From contig OY992536.1 of the NCBI GenBank assembly GCA_963921195.1, positions 329,299,038 to 329,363,037 on the forward strand: DNA of 64,000 nucleotides, given 5' to 3'. How positions within the stretch are numbered: the stretch's first letter is position 1; each line of letters opens with the position of its first letter. Of this stretch, positions 46,474 through 58,465 are shown piece by piece. Under the pieces are notes generated by a model. The model was given only the letters and a program-made list of their open reading frames with translations. It was not told the origin of the DNA and searched no databases. The DNA comes from Pegoplata infirma (Eukaryota; Arthropoda; Insecta; Diptera; Anthomyiidae). The position numbers and the translations under genes are program-made.

Positions 46474-47410
46474 CAGTACCGGTTTAACCCTTGTAAGGGG
46501 GCTCCGAAATGCAAAAAAAATTGTTTGTAGAAAAATAGAGCAAACTTTTTTTAATTTGTTTTTAAAGAAAATTTGACATTTTGTTACAGAAAAATTCTCA
46601 GAATCTAACAGATTGTTGTTTACATCTGAGACTTTTTCTATAGGAGAAATTTGTCCTATATAAAAGTCTCAAATATTTTTCGTACAGAAAAATTTTCAGA
46701 TTCTGCGATTTTTAAAGCCTAAAAGTCATAGAAGATTTTCCAAAATAAAAAATATCAGATTTTGAGACACTTATCTAATGCAAAGTCCCAAATTCTACTT
46801 AAGATATTTTTCGTATAAAAAAATCTTACATTATAATACAATTTTCATATAGAAAAAGTCTAAGATTCTGAGAAATTTTTCCTATAGAAAATTCTCAGAT
46901 TCTAAGGCATTTTTCGTATCGAAAGTCTCAGATTCCAAGACTTTTGCTGTGTTTTTCAATAAGTGTTAATTTTTTTATTTTAAACTAAATAAGATTAATA
47001 CGAAAATAATTCCACTTATTGAAAAACACAGCAATTGTTTGTTAAGAAAATGTCTCAGATTCTAAAGCGTTTTTCGTATTGAGGAAGTACCAGATCTTAG
47101 ACGTTTTTAGTATAACAAAAGAATCTCAAATACTGAGACAAAATGTCGTACAAAAATATTCTCAGATTTTAAAACATTTTTCGTAAAGAAATTGTTGCAG
47201 ATTCTGAGAAATTTTTCGTATAGAAAAAATTGCAGATTCTGAGACATTTTTCATATCGAAAAAGTTTCATATTCGCAGTCATTTTCCATATAGAAAAAGT
47301 CTCGGACTATGAGACATTTTTCGTATAGAAAGTCTCAGATTCTAAAGCGGTTTTCGCGTGAGAAAGTATAAGATTCAGAGTATTTTTCGCATAGAAGAAG
47401 TCATGGACGT
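46474..47410 (+). mobile_element. CAGTACCGG-headed element with degenerate array
   Basis: The head CAGTACCGGTTTAACCCTTG and AAATAGAGCAAACTTTTTTT match the element at 49301. The rest is about 20 imperfect AGATTCTGAGACATTTTTCG units with TATAGAAAAAGTCTC. A 91-bp MITE remnant lies at 46944-47034. The right end is not clear. Confidence 0.5.
46944..47034. mobile_element. 91-bp internally deleted MITE
   Basis: Both ends of the TTGCTGTGTTTTTCAATAAG family are kept, with about 330 bp of the interior missing compared with 37366-37786. Confidence 0.85.
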
Positions 47411-48295
47411 ATTTTGGATTGAAAAATTTAAAAAAATTAATTTACTTCAACACATAATACAAGTAACAAACATAAATTTTTTAGTATTGCAAATATTTTG
47501 GTTTTTGAAGAAAATTTGTAATATCTTTTTATAAAAACTCTTGATTTAATTAAATTTTCGTTATTTATATCGAAATATCTGTAAAATATGTATCGAAAAC
47601 ACATTATATTGTGTTTATTAAATGAAATTTATGCATCAGGATCATGAAGTTTTCTGTACAAAATTTCAAACTCTGAGGTTCTATGAGCCTTTTTCTTTAT
47701 TAAGAGTCTCAGGTTCTGAGAAATTATTTCCAAACAAAATTCTCAGATTTTGAAAATTTTTTTCTAAGAAAAATTTTCATATATAATTTTTAATTTAGCA
47801 CTTTTTTTAAAAAATCGGGTTTGAATTAAAAAACTGCAGTTTTAAATATTAAAAACGACTTAGGACAATATTTAAACTTGAAAAAAAACGATTATTTTTT
47901 AAAATATTGCGCCAGTGCACAGAGGTAAAAACCGGCCAAAACTAAAAAAAAATTGTTTTCCTTTTTTTCCAAATTGATGCCAAAGGAGACCTAACACTTC
48001 AAAACATGCGATTAAAAAGTTTTGTGCCAATCCTTTGACTAGTTTAGGTTTTATAACGAAGTAAAGTTGAGTAATTGTATTTATTATTTTTTTAATTTAA
48101 AAGTTGTGATTTGCAACTTTAAAATCCAAGTAGGCTGTAAACTTAAAAAAAAAAAATTTGTCTTGAAATTGATGTATTTTGAAAACTTATCATAATTGTT
48201 ACATGTCATCTGCATTTCGGTAATTTCGAGTAAGTGGATCAATTTAAAATTGCTCAAAATTGCTCTTAAGTCGCTACACCACAAATTAGTATAAG
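47411..48295. other. AT-rich sequence, no gene
   Basis: Another stretch of GATTCTGAGAAATTATT-like units (47690-47780), otherwise unremarkable. The 47.45-47.65 kb text (ATGCATCAGGATCATGAAG) recalls 46.03-46.12 kb, indicating a duplicated repeat. Confidence 0.4.
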
Positions 48296-49032
48296 CCCAG
48301 CAAAACTTTGGTAATGGGTAGTGATTATATAACACATTACCAGGTAATGTATATAACTTATTTGTAGCATTATTTAATGATGTCTTACCAAACTTTTGTT
48401 CCACAACGTATTATTTTCAAGTGAAAAATAATACATTACTAATAATTTGCTACGTAATGCATGATTATTGGAAAAAATGTATTTCATATTTATTATTTCT
48501 AAACATTAAATCATGGATGAATTATATTTGGTTACATTATGTATTATTTGAAAGTTTGAAATAATGCATTATTTATAATTGGATGCATAATGCATTACAA
48601 TAACATAAAAAATAATTATTTTATAAAAAAATGCATAAGTTTAAACTAGAGATGGGCTCACGACAGGAAATTTCTAACGACACACACTCACGAGCATATT
48701 TTATCTACTTACACTCACTTACAATCACGTGAGTAAATTTAATACAAAATTACTTTTTCACTACTCGTAACACCTTATATATTATCTTCTGGTATGCTAT
48801 ATTATTTCATTTCTCGTAACCTATAAAATATCATATATTTTTTTTACACCTTACTCGTATTCTTCGTTATAAATTTATGACTTATTTTATACCTTACTGG
48901 TATTCTTTGTGATAATGTGGATGCATTACTTTGAGTCTCATCGCCTGTTAAAATCATCAATGCTGCAATGTATAAAATAAGAGATCCTATACCTTATTGT
49001 ATACCTTATTTGGTAATCTAAGTTTTGCTGGG
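48296..49032 (-). mobile_element. MITE, CCCAGCAAAACTT family, copy 4
   Basis: A complete 737-bp copy in reverse orientation, with both 13-bp ends. It is very close to copies 1 and 3. The 106-codon reverse frame here crosses the MITE border and is not a gene. Confidence 0.9.
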
Positions 49033-49057
49033 TTGTGTCGATCATACAAATTTTGAT

Positions 49058-49200
49058 TTTCTTGCTCAAATAATGCATTTTTGTGATATGTATGTATAAT
49101 AATTCATCGTAATCTGATTAAAAATAATGTTTGTACAAATTTGTTGCAAACACGTTTCTCTTTAACATGGTTTTTATTGCGAGTACACCGAATATATACA
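49058..49200. repeat. Empty-site paralogue of the 43664 foldback target
   Basis: CTTGCTCAAATAATGCATTTT...GATATGTATG...TTCATCGTAATCTGATT...AATAATGTTTGTACAA matches 43636-43663 joined to 45192-45290, without the foldback. It shows that the foldback inserted at ATAT. Confidence 0.8.
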
Positions 49201-49300
49201 ACGCGAGCTATAAAGAAAATAACTAAAAAACTTCTAAAAACACAAAAAAAAAACAAAAATAACTGCATCCTTGAAATTTTTTTTTTGAGTTTAGTATATG

Positions 49301-50447
49301 CAGTACCGGGTTAACCCTTAGGGCATACTGGGCACGTGCCCAGTGCCCCGACCTAAGGGGGCCCGAAATGCCAATAAATTTGTTTATTCAAAAATAGAGC
49401 AAACTTTTTTTAATTTGTTTTTAAAGAAAATTTCACATTTTCTTACAGAAAAATTCTCAGAATCTAGCAGATTTTTAGTATACATCTAAGACTTTTTCTA
49501 TAGGAGAAATTTTTATATAAAAGTCTCAAATATTTTCCGTACAGTAAAAGTTTCAGATTCTGTGTTTTTTAAAGACTAAAGGTCATAAAAATGCAAAATC
49601 TCAGATTTTGAGATACTTATTCTAAGCAAAGTCCCAGATTCTACTTAAGAATGTAAAAAAAAAATCTCACATTATGAAACAATTTTCATACAGAAAAAGT
49701 CTCAGATTGTAAGGCGTTTTTCGTATCGAAAGTCTAAGATTCCGAGACATTTTTATTATAGAACAAGTAAAAAAGTTAAATTCACCCTTGCCGAATGTAT
49801 TGATACCCTCCACAATTTCTAAAAGATTATTGCAAAAAGGTTTATTTAAAACGAAAAACGAAAAAAAAAAAAAAAATTTTGAAAAAAAATTTCCGCAAAA
49901 AAAAAAAAATCCGCGTTTTTTTTTAGAAATATGTTCGTACTTGTTTAAATACCATTCGGTGTTCAATTATGTTCACATATGTCAATCAGCAGCCGAATTA
50001 AAGCATTTTGTATTTTTAGGTTATGTACCAACATTTTCGGGGTGTCCTTACATTTTTGTTCATAACTTTTGAACCGCTGAACCGATATCGCTCAAAGGCA
50101 GAACCAAACTGCTCGGGAGAACTTTCAATAAATATGTTGAGTTTCAGTGATCTCCGTGTAATATTGTGGCCGTGATCACCATTTCCACAGACAGACGGAC
50201 AGACGGACATCGCTAGAATGTCTATAAATCGATCCCTGGTCATAAATATATGTACTTTAAGGGGTCCTAGACCGATATTTCGATGAGTTACAAACGGAAT
50301 GACAAACTTATATATACCCTCTATCACTAAGTGGAGGGTATAAAAAGTCTCATATTCTGAGACATTTTCGTATTGAGGAAGTACCAGATCTGAGACGCCC
50401 CAAATTCGTGTGTGCCCAGGGCCCCACCATACCTTAATGCGGCCCTG
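49301..50447 (+). mobile_element. CAG-ended element with degenerate array and nested mini-me
   Basis: The left end CAGTACCGGGTTAACCCTTA is followed by GGGCACGTGCCC; the right end, inverted, is CAGGGCCGCATTAAGG followed by GGGCCCTGGGCAC. This is a hAT-like style of terminus, but I see no 8-bp duplication. The interior is the GATTCTGAGACATTTTT-type array plus the mini-me copy at 49763-50345. Confidence 0.55.
49763..50345 (+). mobile_element. mini-me-like element
   Basis: It has head CAAGTAAAAAAGTTAAATTC, then CTTGCCGAATGTATTGATAC and TTTTGAACCGCTGAACCGAT. CAGACAGACGGACAGACGG, core CATCGCTAGAATGTC, TGTACTTTAAGGGGTCC and GGAGGGTATAAAA follow. It belongs to the same subgroup as 52011-52585. Confidence 0.85.
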
Positions 50448-52010
50448 AATTTGGTGCATATATACTTATCTGAAACTGTTGTTTAGGTCGGTATTTACTT
50501 AAGCATTTAAAATCGCGAAAATGATAAAAAATTTAAAAAAATGTGATAAATGCGAAATACCATTTAAGTTTCAAACACTTGATAGCGGAATTTGTACTTA
50601 AAGTGCAGCTATAGTTGCAGTTCTTTAATTTCAGGTAATCAGTTTCATAATTCAAACCCAGAATTACATTAATGACAGCTGGCGATGAAATTAACTTTTA
50701 TATATTTGTTCAGCACTTATGTTTTTATTAAGTAAACTAAACTTTAGTTACTAAATAGTAGTAAGTTTCTTAAATTAAATTGTTTTAAACTGTTGTTTTT
50801 TTTTTTAATTTCGTCTCACAATCAGTAATTTATCGTTAATTTGTTGTTGCCATCTTCTTTGGTGTATTTAAGTAAAAGTTATAGATAGTAAACAAAACAA
50901 AATAAAAACAAAAACAAAGTGCTGTGGATAAAAACAAAAAAAAAAAAACATGTTCCAGTGCTTAAGTTTTCCTTGTGTCCGTTGCACTCTCAAATACATA
51001 CAAACCTAATTCAATTAAAAAGTTTAAACATACACCACTTAATGAGCTATTGTCATTAAAGTTTCTCTGTGAAAAGAGACAGAGAGATGAAAGAACAAAA
51101 AAAAAAAAAAGGAAACAAAAAAAAAAAAACTTTTCACTTAAATACACTAAAGTATTGTTAATGAAAGGCAATGTTGGTTGGTAAGGTGAAGGCACAACGA
51201 CAACAAAATACGTAGTATTTAACCCATGTTTGGTTTGTCTGATGAGGAAGGTATGCTAACTAACAAACTGAGTGAAATTTTTAAGAAAGTTAATATAAAT
51301 TTAAGAAATTAAAAAAAAATTAATTTCTTTTCCTTGGGCCATTTTTTATTACAGTACAATATCTAAATACCGTTATTCTGCACTCAAAGATATCCAAATA
51401 CCGTTATCCTACTAAAAAAGTCTCATACTCCCATTTTACCAATATTCCTTGTTTTTTAACAAAAAATATTTGTTTTGGTCGATCAAGTTAACATTTCTTT
51501 TTTGTAAATGTCCAAATTTCCAATGTTATTTAACAAAAAAAAATATAGTAAAATCATGAGAATGTCTTTTAAGTTTTATTACGTAAAAAAAGTTGTAAAT
51601 TTACAATTTTATTCATAAAAGGCTTGTAAAATTAAAAAAAGCTCGTAATTTTTACAAGTAATTATCGTGAAATAGCAGGAAGCTTAAAATCGAGTAAAGT
51701 CACGAGAACTCCTTGTATTTTTATTACGTCAAAAAAAATTGTAAATTAACAATTTTATTGGCAAAAAGCTTGTTAAATTACAAAAATGCTCGCAATTTTT
51801 ACAGGGAATTCTCGAAAAATTGGTAGCAAAAAATAATTTTAAAAGTTTTTATTTTTTTTATTTTACAAGGTTTTTTTGAGTGTAGTCATCTTCTATGTCA
51901 TATAATTGGAATTCAAACAAATTATAAAATTTTAAGAAAAACTCAGATGAGAAATAGACCAAAATCTGAAAAATATATAAAAATTAGAAAATTCAGGAAG
52001 ATAAAACAAA
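50448..52010. other. Intergenic; tandem duplication at 51545-51850
   Basis: I see no gene in 50.45-51.5 kb. At 51545-51690 and 51700-51845 a unit of about 155 bp (TTTTATTACGT, GTAAATTTACAATTTTATT, GCTCGTAATTTTTACA) occurs twice. The trailing TTTTTTTGAGTGTA near 51875 is a CACTC-type end. Confidence 0.5.
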
Positions 52011-52585
52011 CAAGTGAAAAAGTTAAATTCGGCCTTGCCGAATGTATTGATAGCCCCCACAATTTTACTTTTGGAAAAAAAAATTTTTGAAAAAAAAATT
52101 CCGCTAAAAAAAAATTGGAAAAATTTTTTTTTATTTTTTTTTGTCAAAAAGTATGTTCGCACTTGTTTAAATACCATTTGGTGTTCAATTCTGTTCACAT
52201 ATGACAACCCGCAGCCGAATTAAAGCATTTTGCATTTTTAGGTTATGTTGAATGCACTAACATTTTTGAAGTGTCCTTACATTTTCGTTCATAACTTTTG
52301 AACCGCTAAACCAATATCGCTCAAATGCAATACCAAACTTCTCGGGAAAACTTCAAATAAATACGTTACGTTTCAGTCATGTCCGTGTAATACTTTGGCC
52401 GTGATCACCAATTCCACAGACAGACATACAGACGGACAGACGGACATCGCTAGAATATCTTAAAATCGATCACTGATCAATTATATATATACTTTATGGG
52501 GTCCCAGACCGATATTTCGATGAGTTACAAACGGAATGACAAACTTATTTATACCCTGTATCACTAGAGTTGAGCGTATAAAAAT
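52011..52585 (+). mobile_element. mini-me-like element
   Basis: It has head CAAGTGAAAAAGTTAAATTC, then GGCCTTGCCGAATG, TTTTGAACCGCTAAACCAAT, the short GACA/GACG array, core CATCGCTAGAATATC, TATACTTTATGGGGTCCC and the end GAGCGTATAAAA. It is complete. Confidence 0.85.
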
Positions 52586-52869
52586 ACAATAAACAGGATT
52601 CGCGAACGCCAAACTAGCAATTTACTTGTTGTTACTTATTTGATTAAAATCAAATTGTGTCAAATGTGGTTCCTTCCTTGCAAGTAAGTTTTAACTACAA
52701 TGACTTCGTTTCAAAACTTTTGTATACTGATTTTTCAAATGCTAATACCAGCAATTCGGTGGCACTTAATCAAAATATGAAGTAAGAGTAACTAAATGAA
52801 CGGCAAAACTAAATAAAAAGAAAATAAGTCCGAAGATATCGCACGTACCCTTCCCTGCACATTTTCATA

Positions 52870-53258
52870 GGTTAGGTTAGGGTGGCGGTGCCAGATCGGC
52901 ATTCCGCATATACCAATTGGTCCATAGCGATACCACAAAACTTTTTCTATCCCGTAATTTCCTCCAAAGTCTCGAACTGTGAACTTCCTATAATTGATAG
53001 TCGAGTTCGTGCCAAAGCCGGGCAGTGACAAAGGATGTGTTCAGTGGTCTCTTCGACGCCTGGTGTCTCGCACCTTTTGCAGCTTGTGTCCGTAATAAGA
53101 TTCATTTTCTTGGCATGTTTCCCGACAAGACAATGTCCCGTTATTAAACCTGTCAACGTACGACATTCTATTCTCGTAAGTGCAATTAAGAATTTATTCA
53201 TAGCGTGGAAGGATGAAATTTTAATAGTTCCAAATATTTTTAGTATCAGAAATTCCAA
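52870..53258 (-). pseudogene. Non-LTR retrotransposon ORF2 C-terminal fragment
   Basis: On the minus strand (53258-52947) the frame holds the tail of a LINE ORF2: GHCLVGKHAKKM, then CKRC and EHILCHCPALARTR. This gives a His/Cys cluster (His42, His48, Cys60, Cys63, His74, Cys79 in the 103-residue frame) typical after the RNase H or RT region of Jockey/I/R1-type elements. The 5' part is missing. GC content is raised. After the stop is 3' UTR-like sequence with CCACCCTAACCTAACC (plus strand GGTTAGGTTAGGGTGG), but no poly(A) tail is evident. Confidence 0.75.
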
Positions 53259-53279
53259 AATGACACGCTAAAATTTGCA

Positions 53280-54505
53280 AAAAGTACATTTAAAGATTTT
53301 TTTGGAGAATGCCCTTAATCACATTATTTTACCCCGTTTTGATCCCGCAGAAACGAAATTTCCAAAAAGTTATTTTTTCAGAATGTTTTTTTCACCGAAG
53401 GAACTTACATTCCTAATTTAAAATGTCTGGGATCATTATTTCAGGATATATAAAAAGTACCAAAAGTTTACCCCTAAAATATGAGAATTTGCACAAAGTA
53501 TTTTTTTCCAATTTAATTTTTTCGCTAATGGGTCCTTTTTTAAATTTTAAGTTTTTTTTAACATTTGAAAAAGCACCCTACACCATTTTAAATTTTTTTA
53601 CCCTAAGAATCCGAATTTTTTAAAATTATTTTTTTAACATTTTTTTTTTCTGAAGGGACTTCTTTTTCAAATTTAAAGATGTTATAATCGTTATTTTGAA
53701 AGAAGTAATAAAAACACAATATTTTGCTTCTTCGTATCCCCTTAGAAACGGAATTTCCAAAAGTACTTTTTCCAGACGTACACTTTTTTACCCCTTGCTC
53801 CGTAAGAAGCGGAATTTCCTAAAAGTACTTTTCCAGAACGTGTTTTTCTCCCAAATTTCTTTCAAATTTCAAGTTTAATTATTTCATTATTTCAGGAAAT
53901 AAAAAAGTACCAATACTATTTTTTACTCCATTTACCCCCCTTTCAAACATTTTTTTAAAAAGTCCTGTTTTTAGAATGTTTTTTCACCGAAGAATCCTAC
54001 TTTTGGTGTATTGACAAATTTGTAGCAAAATTTTTTTGCAAATTTATTGTAGTATTTTTATAAACTTTTTTTTGTTGCCTTCTTTATTAATTGTTTGGTT
54101 GCTATCAAACGTAAAACTGTTGCAATTGCTTTCTTGTCGAATTAAATTCCATGATTTATTTTCTGTGTGTGATTTAACTTTATTAATGTTAAAATCAATC
54201 AAAAGGGCTAATTTTGTTAAATATGATAGGAATCAATAAATGAAAACTCACATCAATGATTTTATTTATCTGAGGGATTTACTCACAGCATAAAAACAGT
54301 CATATGGAATACAGAAGGACAAAGATTGGTTAAGTACTTTCAGGCATAAAAAATCTTTAATATGTATATTATTTATTTTTTGTTTATAATTTTAAATATG
54401 GGATTTTTAAAAATATTTAAAAAGTTTTTTTTTTGTGTGATACGTAGAAAATATAAATTCTTTTTTTTATAAAATCCCACTTTAGTTTCGCTTAATGTTA
54501 GTTTT
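53280..54505. other. Degenerate long-period repeats, no gene
   Basis: Imperfect units of roughly 70-110 bp are built from GAAACGGAATTTCCAAAAGTAC, TTTTTCAGAATGTTTTTTTC and ACCGAAGGAACTTA-like text (53330-53990). The rest is AT-rich without a frame. Confidence 0.45.
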
Positions 54506-55923
54506 GACAGAATGTCTTTAAAACATATGAGGAATTGGATAGCCCAATATGAAGCTAAGAAAATTGCGATTTTGGTTTTTTTATTTTTCAAAAATATTAG
54601 AAAAATGGTCGAATTTGTGTAGAGTTCCCTTGATTAAATATTTAAATCAAAACGGAATTCCGTACCATCTCAAAAATTAGCATTTGTGTATATTTTTTAC
54701 AGACTATCGATTTAACATTTTGTTTTAAAAAATTTTCGGAACCAGTTCTGAAATTTTCAATTTTATTACGTTTAGATTTTTGTCTATTCATTAAGTATTA
54801 AGTTTTTCATGAAAATCGCACTTGGATATTGGATTACATAAAAATTCGGTAATATTCTTGTATTTTATTGTATCACCAAATATTTGGAAAACCACCGAAT
54901 TTGTTTTTATTTTTTTTTTTTTACCTCTGAAAACAATATATAGATGGGCGTGTAAGCCGATCAAGAAACATTCAAAACCACTCACGTGACACAAGAACGA
55001 TTAAAAGTTACTCATGTGTCACTAAATGTTTAGTTTACTTTACTATTACTCACTCTCACAAAATTTTCTAATTTTTTAACGCACATTTTATTCACGTTGA
55101 AATGACTTATAAATGATAACAAGAAAAAAATTGTTTACGAATAAAAAAGCGTTCGCTTGAAATGCGCAAAACTTGTATGAGAAATTGTATACAAAGTTTA
55201 CTAGAATATTTACACTAAAATGAGTTCCCTGCTTTAATAATTCACTTGCCGAAGAGTTTTGCCGTAGCATCCCTCTGCATAGTTTTCGACTAGCAGACTA
55301 TGGCAGTGTATCATCATCTTATAGAGCCACATTACCATTTTGGGGCTTAATACCCAGGCCCTACCAAGTATTTTCGCTGCCCATAATAAAGCAATATCAT
55401 TTCTGATAGTGCCGTCTTAATGTGAATACCAAGAAAGTTTCGGAATCAAGATTTCTAATGTAAATTTATGGTAAATATACTCATTTGTCTCAATTAAATT
55501 AATTAATTTTTCGTCATTATACCTCATTATACCTCACTCCAAAACTAACTACTAAAATGCTAAATAAAACAGAAGTAATCAGCTGACACCTTACTATAAA
55601 ACACCTCTTAACTAATTATGCCTTTACTTACAATTAGTATTTACGTAAAACGCTTAAGTTACGTGTTAGCTTTATCTGAATGAAGTAAGTCACGTAAAAA
55701 GATTGCGTGGGTCAAATCGCATACAAGCCCATCTCTATATTGTACCACAACTGCTAAAATAATTGAAATAATCTCAATTCGTGGGTTTCGCAATTGTTTG
55801 TTACTTATACGCCATGTTGAAACAAAATTACTGAAATGCTGTAAAATCCAACATGTATGGGATTTTCTTGAAAAATGCAAAAAATTCCCTACTGTATTTT
55901 TCTATGTGGATAGACATCTAAAG

Positions 55924-56240
55924 CAATGGTTCCCAACCTTTGATTCTCGCCCCACTAAGGGACAATATGAATGCTTCAGGGGGGCAACGAGCAAATTTTT
56001 TTGGTTTTTTTTTGTTAAATAAACTAAACAAATATTATTTTATTAAAATTATTCAGTTTATTGTTGAAAACTTTTTCTAAAAACGTTGTTTTAACGATGA
56101 TTTTAACAAAAGTTTTGCTTAACCACAAGTATATTTTGAATTTTAAAACAAATTTGAATAATTTACAGATTTTTCTTGAGTGTAGGGGGGACATTGTAGT
56201 TTTTTTAACTTAAAAGTGGGGCATGGCTCAAAAAATGTTG
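55924..56240. mobile_element. hAT-type MITE, CAATGGTTCCCAACC end
   Basis: The left end is CAATGGTTCCCAACCTTTGA; the right end, inverted, is CAACATTTTTTGAGCC, with GCCCCAC / GTGGGGC inside both. Flanking octamers ATCTAAAG and ATCTAAAT match at 7 of 8. This hAT-style terminus (compare CAGTGGTTCCCAACC) is widespread in animals. Confidence 0.65.
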
Positions 56241-56557
56241 ATCTAAATGTTAGGGATATTCAGCCCTAAATGGAAGTATCGGGATATTTGGTGCGGAATG
56301 TCTCATATAGTGTTTTATAAATCTATTCGTCATTTTTTCTGTTTCTCTGGTTATTTATAAAAGGAAATATTATTGATTAGTAAATTATTTAAACGATTTA
56401 TTTGTTATTTATACACAAAGAGTTTGTTTAGTAAGATAAACAACTTAAGGAATGAAAAAATTGCATTGAAATTTCAACAAGAATATAAGGCATTCCGTTT
56501 TATAAAAATATAAAAGAATGTAAATTTTTGAGATTATTGTACATTCCGTTTTGATAA

Positions 56558-57622
56558 TTGAATAGTTCATGCGAATAAAGACGAATAGACCATTTGTAGA
56601 ATTTTACAGGGGACAATAAAAACGCAGGAAACGGTTAAAAAATAATATTTTTGTCAGCTTTTTGGTATTAGCTTAAAGATTTAGGTCACATCTACCTATA
56701 TACAAAATTTTAGTAAGGTATTCGAAAGAGAACTTGCCAAAAAATTGGACTTAAATTTTTGCTTAAATGGAAAAAGGGCGAATATCCAAAAAAATGTATT
56801 GAAATTTGAATAAAAATGTGTTATTTTGCAGCAGATTTTGACTACATTTTCATGAGACTTGCAAAACTTGACGAACTATGGTTGGTATTTGTTTGTAACA
56901 CTTTAAGGACTTCAAGGATACACTTTTTAAGGATTGTCAGGACATGGAAAAAAAATTTTTTTGTTAATTTTTTTTTAATATTCCTGCTATTTGATGCAGT
57001 AGTAATTCTTTATGACACTAAATACATTTTTAGGAATTATAATATTAACCCTTGACTGCATACTACGACGTATAATAAAAGGACATGAATTTTTTTTTTT
57101 TTTATTCCTGACATTGGATGCAGTATTAACACTAAATGTTTGTATGTGCTAAGATTGTTTTTTTTTTTGTGTCAAATTTCAAATTTTAGCTATTATCAAT
57201 TTTAAACTCGCAGCTAAATAATTTTTATATAATATTTTGTTAAGGATGGATATTCGCCCTTTTTTCTTTCCACACTTTAAAGTCTTATAACTCAAGAACG
57301 GTAAAATTGTTTGCCAACATAATAAGTGTGGTTTGTTCTTCGTAATGTTCTTTTAACACATTGTTACTGAAAGTAAAATTTTTGTATGATTTTGTGTTGT
57401 ATTTAATCAAAATTGTGCGTTAGTTCACTCCAAATTTAAACAAAAATATAAAAATACAACAAATTATTGCACATTCAAAGTCATTTTTTTAGCCTTAAAA
57501 GTCAAAATTTCCCCAAAATTTCTGCATAGGATTATAGGGCTCTGCTAATAATATGCATTTATGCAAAAAAACGTGTTTGCGAAAAAATGGTCTATTCGTC
57601 TTTATTCGCATGAACTATTCAA
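56558..57622. mobile_element. Inverted-repeat element splitting a foldback arm
   Basis: Perfect 38-bp ends start TTGAATAGTTCATGCGAATA. They interrupt ACATTCCGTTTTGATAAT / ATTATTTAATCAAGGC, which is continuous in the related foldback. The interior has GGGCGAATATCC / GGATATTCGCCC near both ends and a diverged tandem unit at 56900-57150 (TGATGCAGTAGTAATTC and GGATGCAGTATTAACAC). No transposase is seen. Confidence 0.75.
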
Positions 57623-57841
57623 TTATTTAATCAAGGCAACTCGTAACAAATTTGACAATTTTTTATTATTTAGCCACGCCTCCTGAGCCCAAAAAATTGA
57701 AAATCCAAAAACGCAATTTCCTTATCAATGCAACCTATTTAGAAATGCATGGGTCACATGTTTTTCCAGTAGCGGGACATTTGGTGTGGAATGTCCTAAA
57801 GATCAACGGTTCTCCAACAAAAACGCCTATTTACTTTTGAA

Positions 57842-58465
57842 AGTTCTTTTGTGAAGTGTTTAAAGAAACAGCTCAATTTGTTAATAAATTTATTTGAACA
57901 GTAATTTTGATACATTTTTAAAATATTCACAAAAAATATATTCTTTAAAACTAAATTTCTTTTCGATCTTTAAAAACAAAAAAAAAAATTAAAAACAAAT
58001 AGGTATTTTCGCTGGAGCACCAATTACATGAATTGTGATTTTTTTTTTTGTCATCTGCTTTTAGAGATACAAAATTAAATATGCATTTCGAAATTAAGAA
58101 ATAAACTTTTTAGCTTTTAAAACCTTTTTAAAAACTTTTAGTTGCTTGTGCGATGAGTTTTGAACTTTTTCTTAATTTACATAAATCCAACATACTCATA
58201 CTGATATATGTACGAATGTACCGACATCATCTACCGATATGCACACATTTCATTTATTTTTTTTTTTTCAAAACAAAGTGGCTTTTGATTAGCTTTATTT
58301 TAAGCAAAAGCTAACACAACATTAAAAAATAATAATAATAAAAAATCCTATGATACTCAGACATTTCATAAACAAACATTCATACATAGGGCAATGCAAA
58401 AGTTTTGTTATTCGTAAAGGGCGTTACATTTTGGGCACAAATTCAGCGTAAGAAATTAAATTAAA
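57842..58465. other. Intergenic sequence
   Basis: No gene or clear repeat is seen. There are A and T runs and short ACATAC words near 58185-58250. Confidence 0.4.

Larger units (their letters stand above)
54510..57801. mobile_element. Broken GAGGCATTCC-type foldback with insertions
   Basis: 54520-54760 matches the left arm of 13330-14399 (GGATAGCCC..ATGAAG, AAACGGAATTCCGTACC, GGAACCAGTTCTGAAATTTT). 56500-56557 plus 57623-57801 matches the right arm (AATCAAGGCAACTCG, GCCACGCCTCCTGAGCCC, ACATTTGGTGTGGAATGTCC). A further right-end-like GGTGCGGAATGTCTCATAT lies at 56290. It may be two overlapping remnants rather than one element. Confidence 0.5.

Noticed and set aside
48084..48404. 106-codon reverse frame
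   Set aside because: It crosses the border of the MITE at 48296; an insertion junction within the frame makes it meaningless.
50016..50459. 147-codon reverse frame
   Set aside because: It spans the 3' half of a mini-me-like element and the end of the surrounding CAG-ended element; it is a reading of repeat sequence.
52875..52890. GGTTAGGTTAGGGTGG resembling insect TTAGG telomere repeats
   Set aside because: Only two to three units, directly after a LINE ORF2 fragment. It is more likely part of that element's 3' untranslated region, and flies generally lack TTAGG telomeres.
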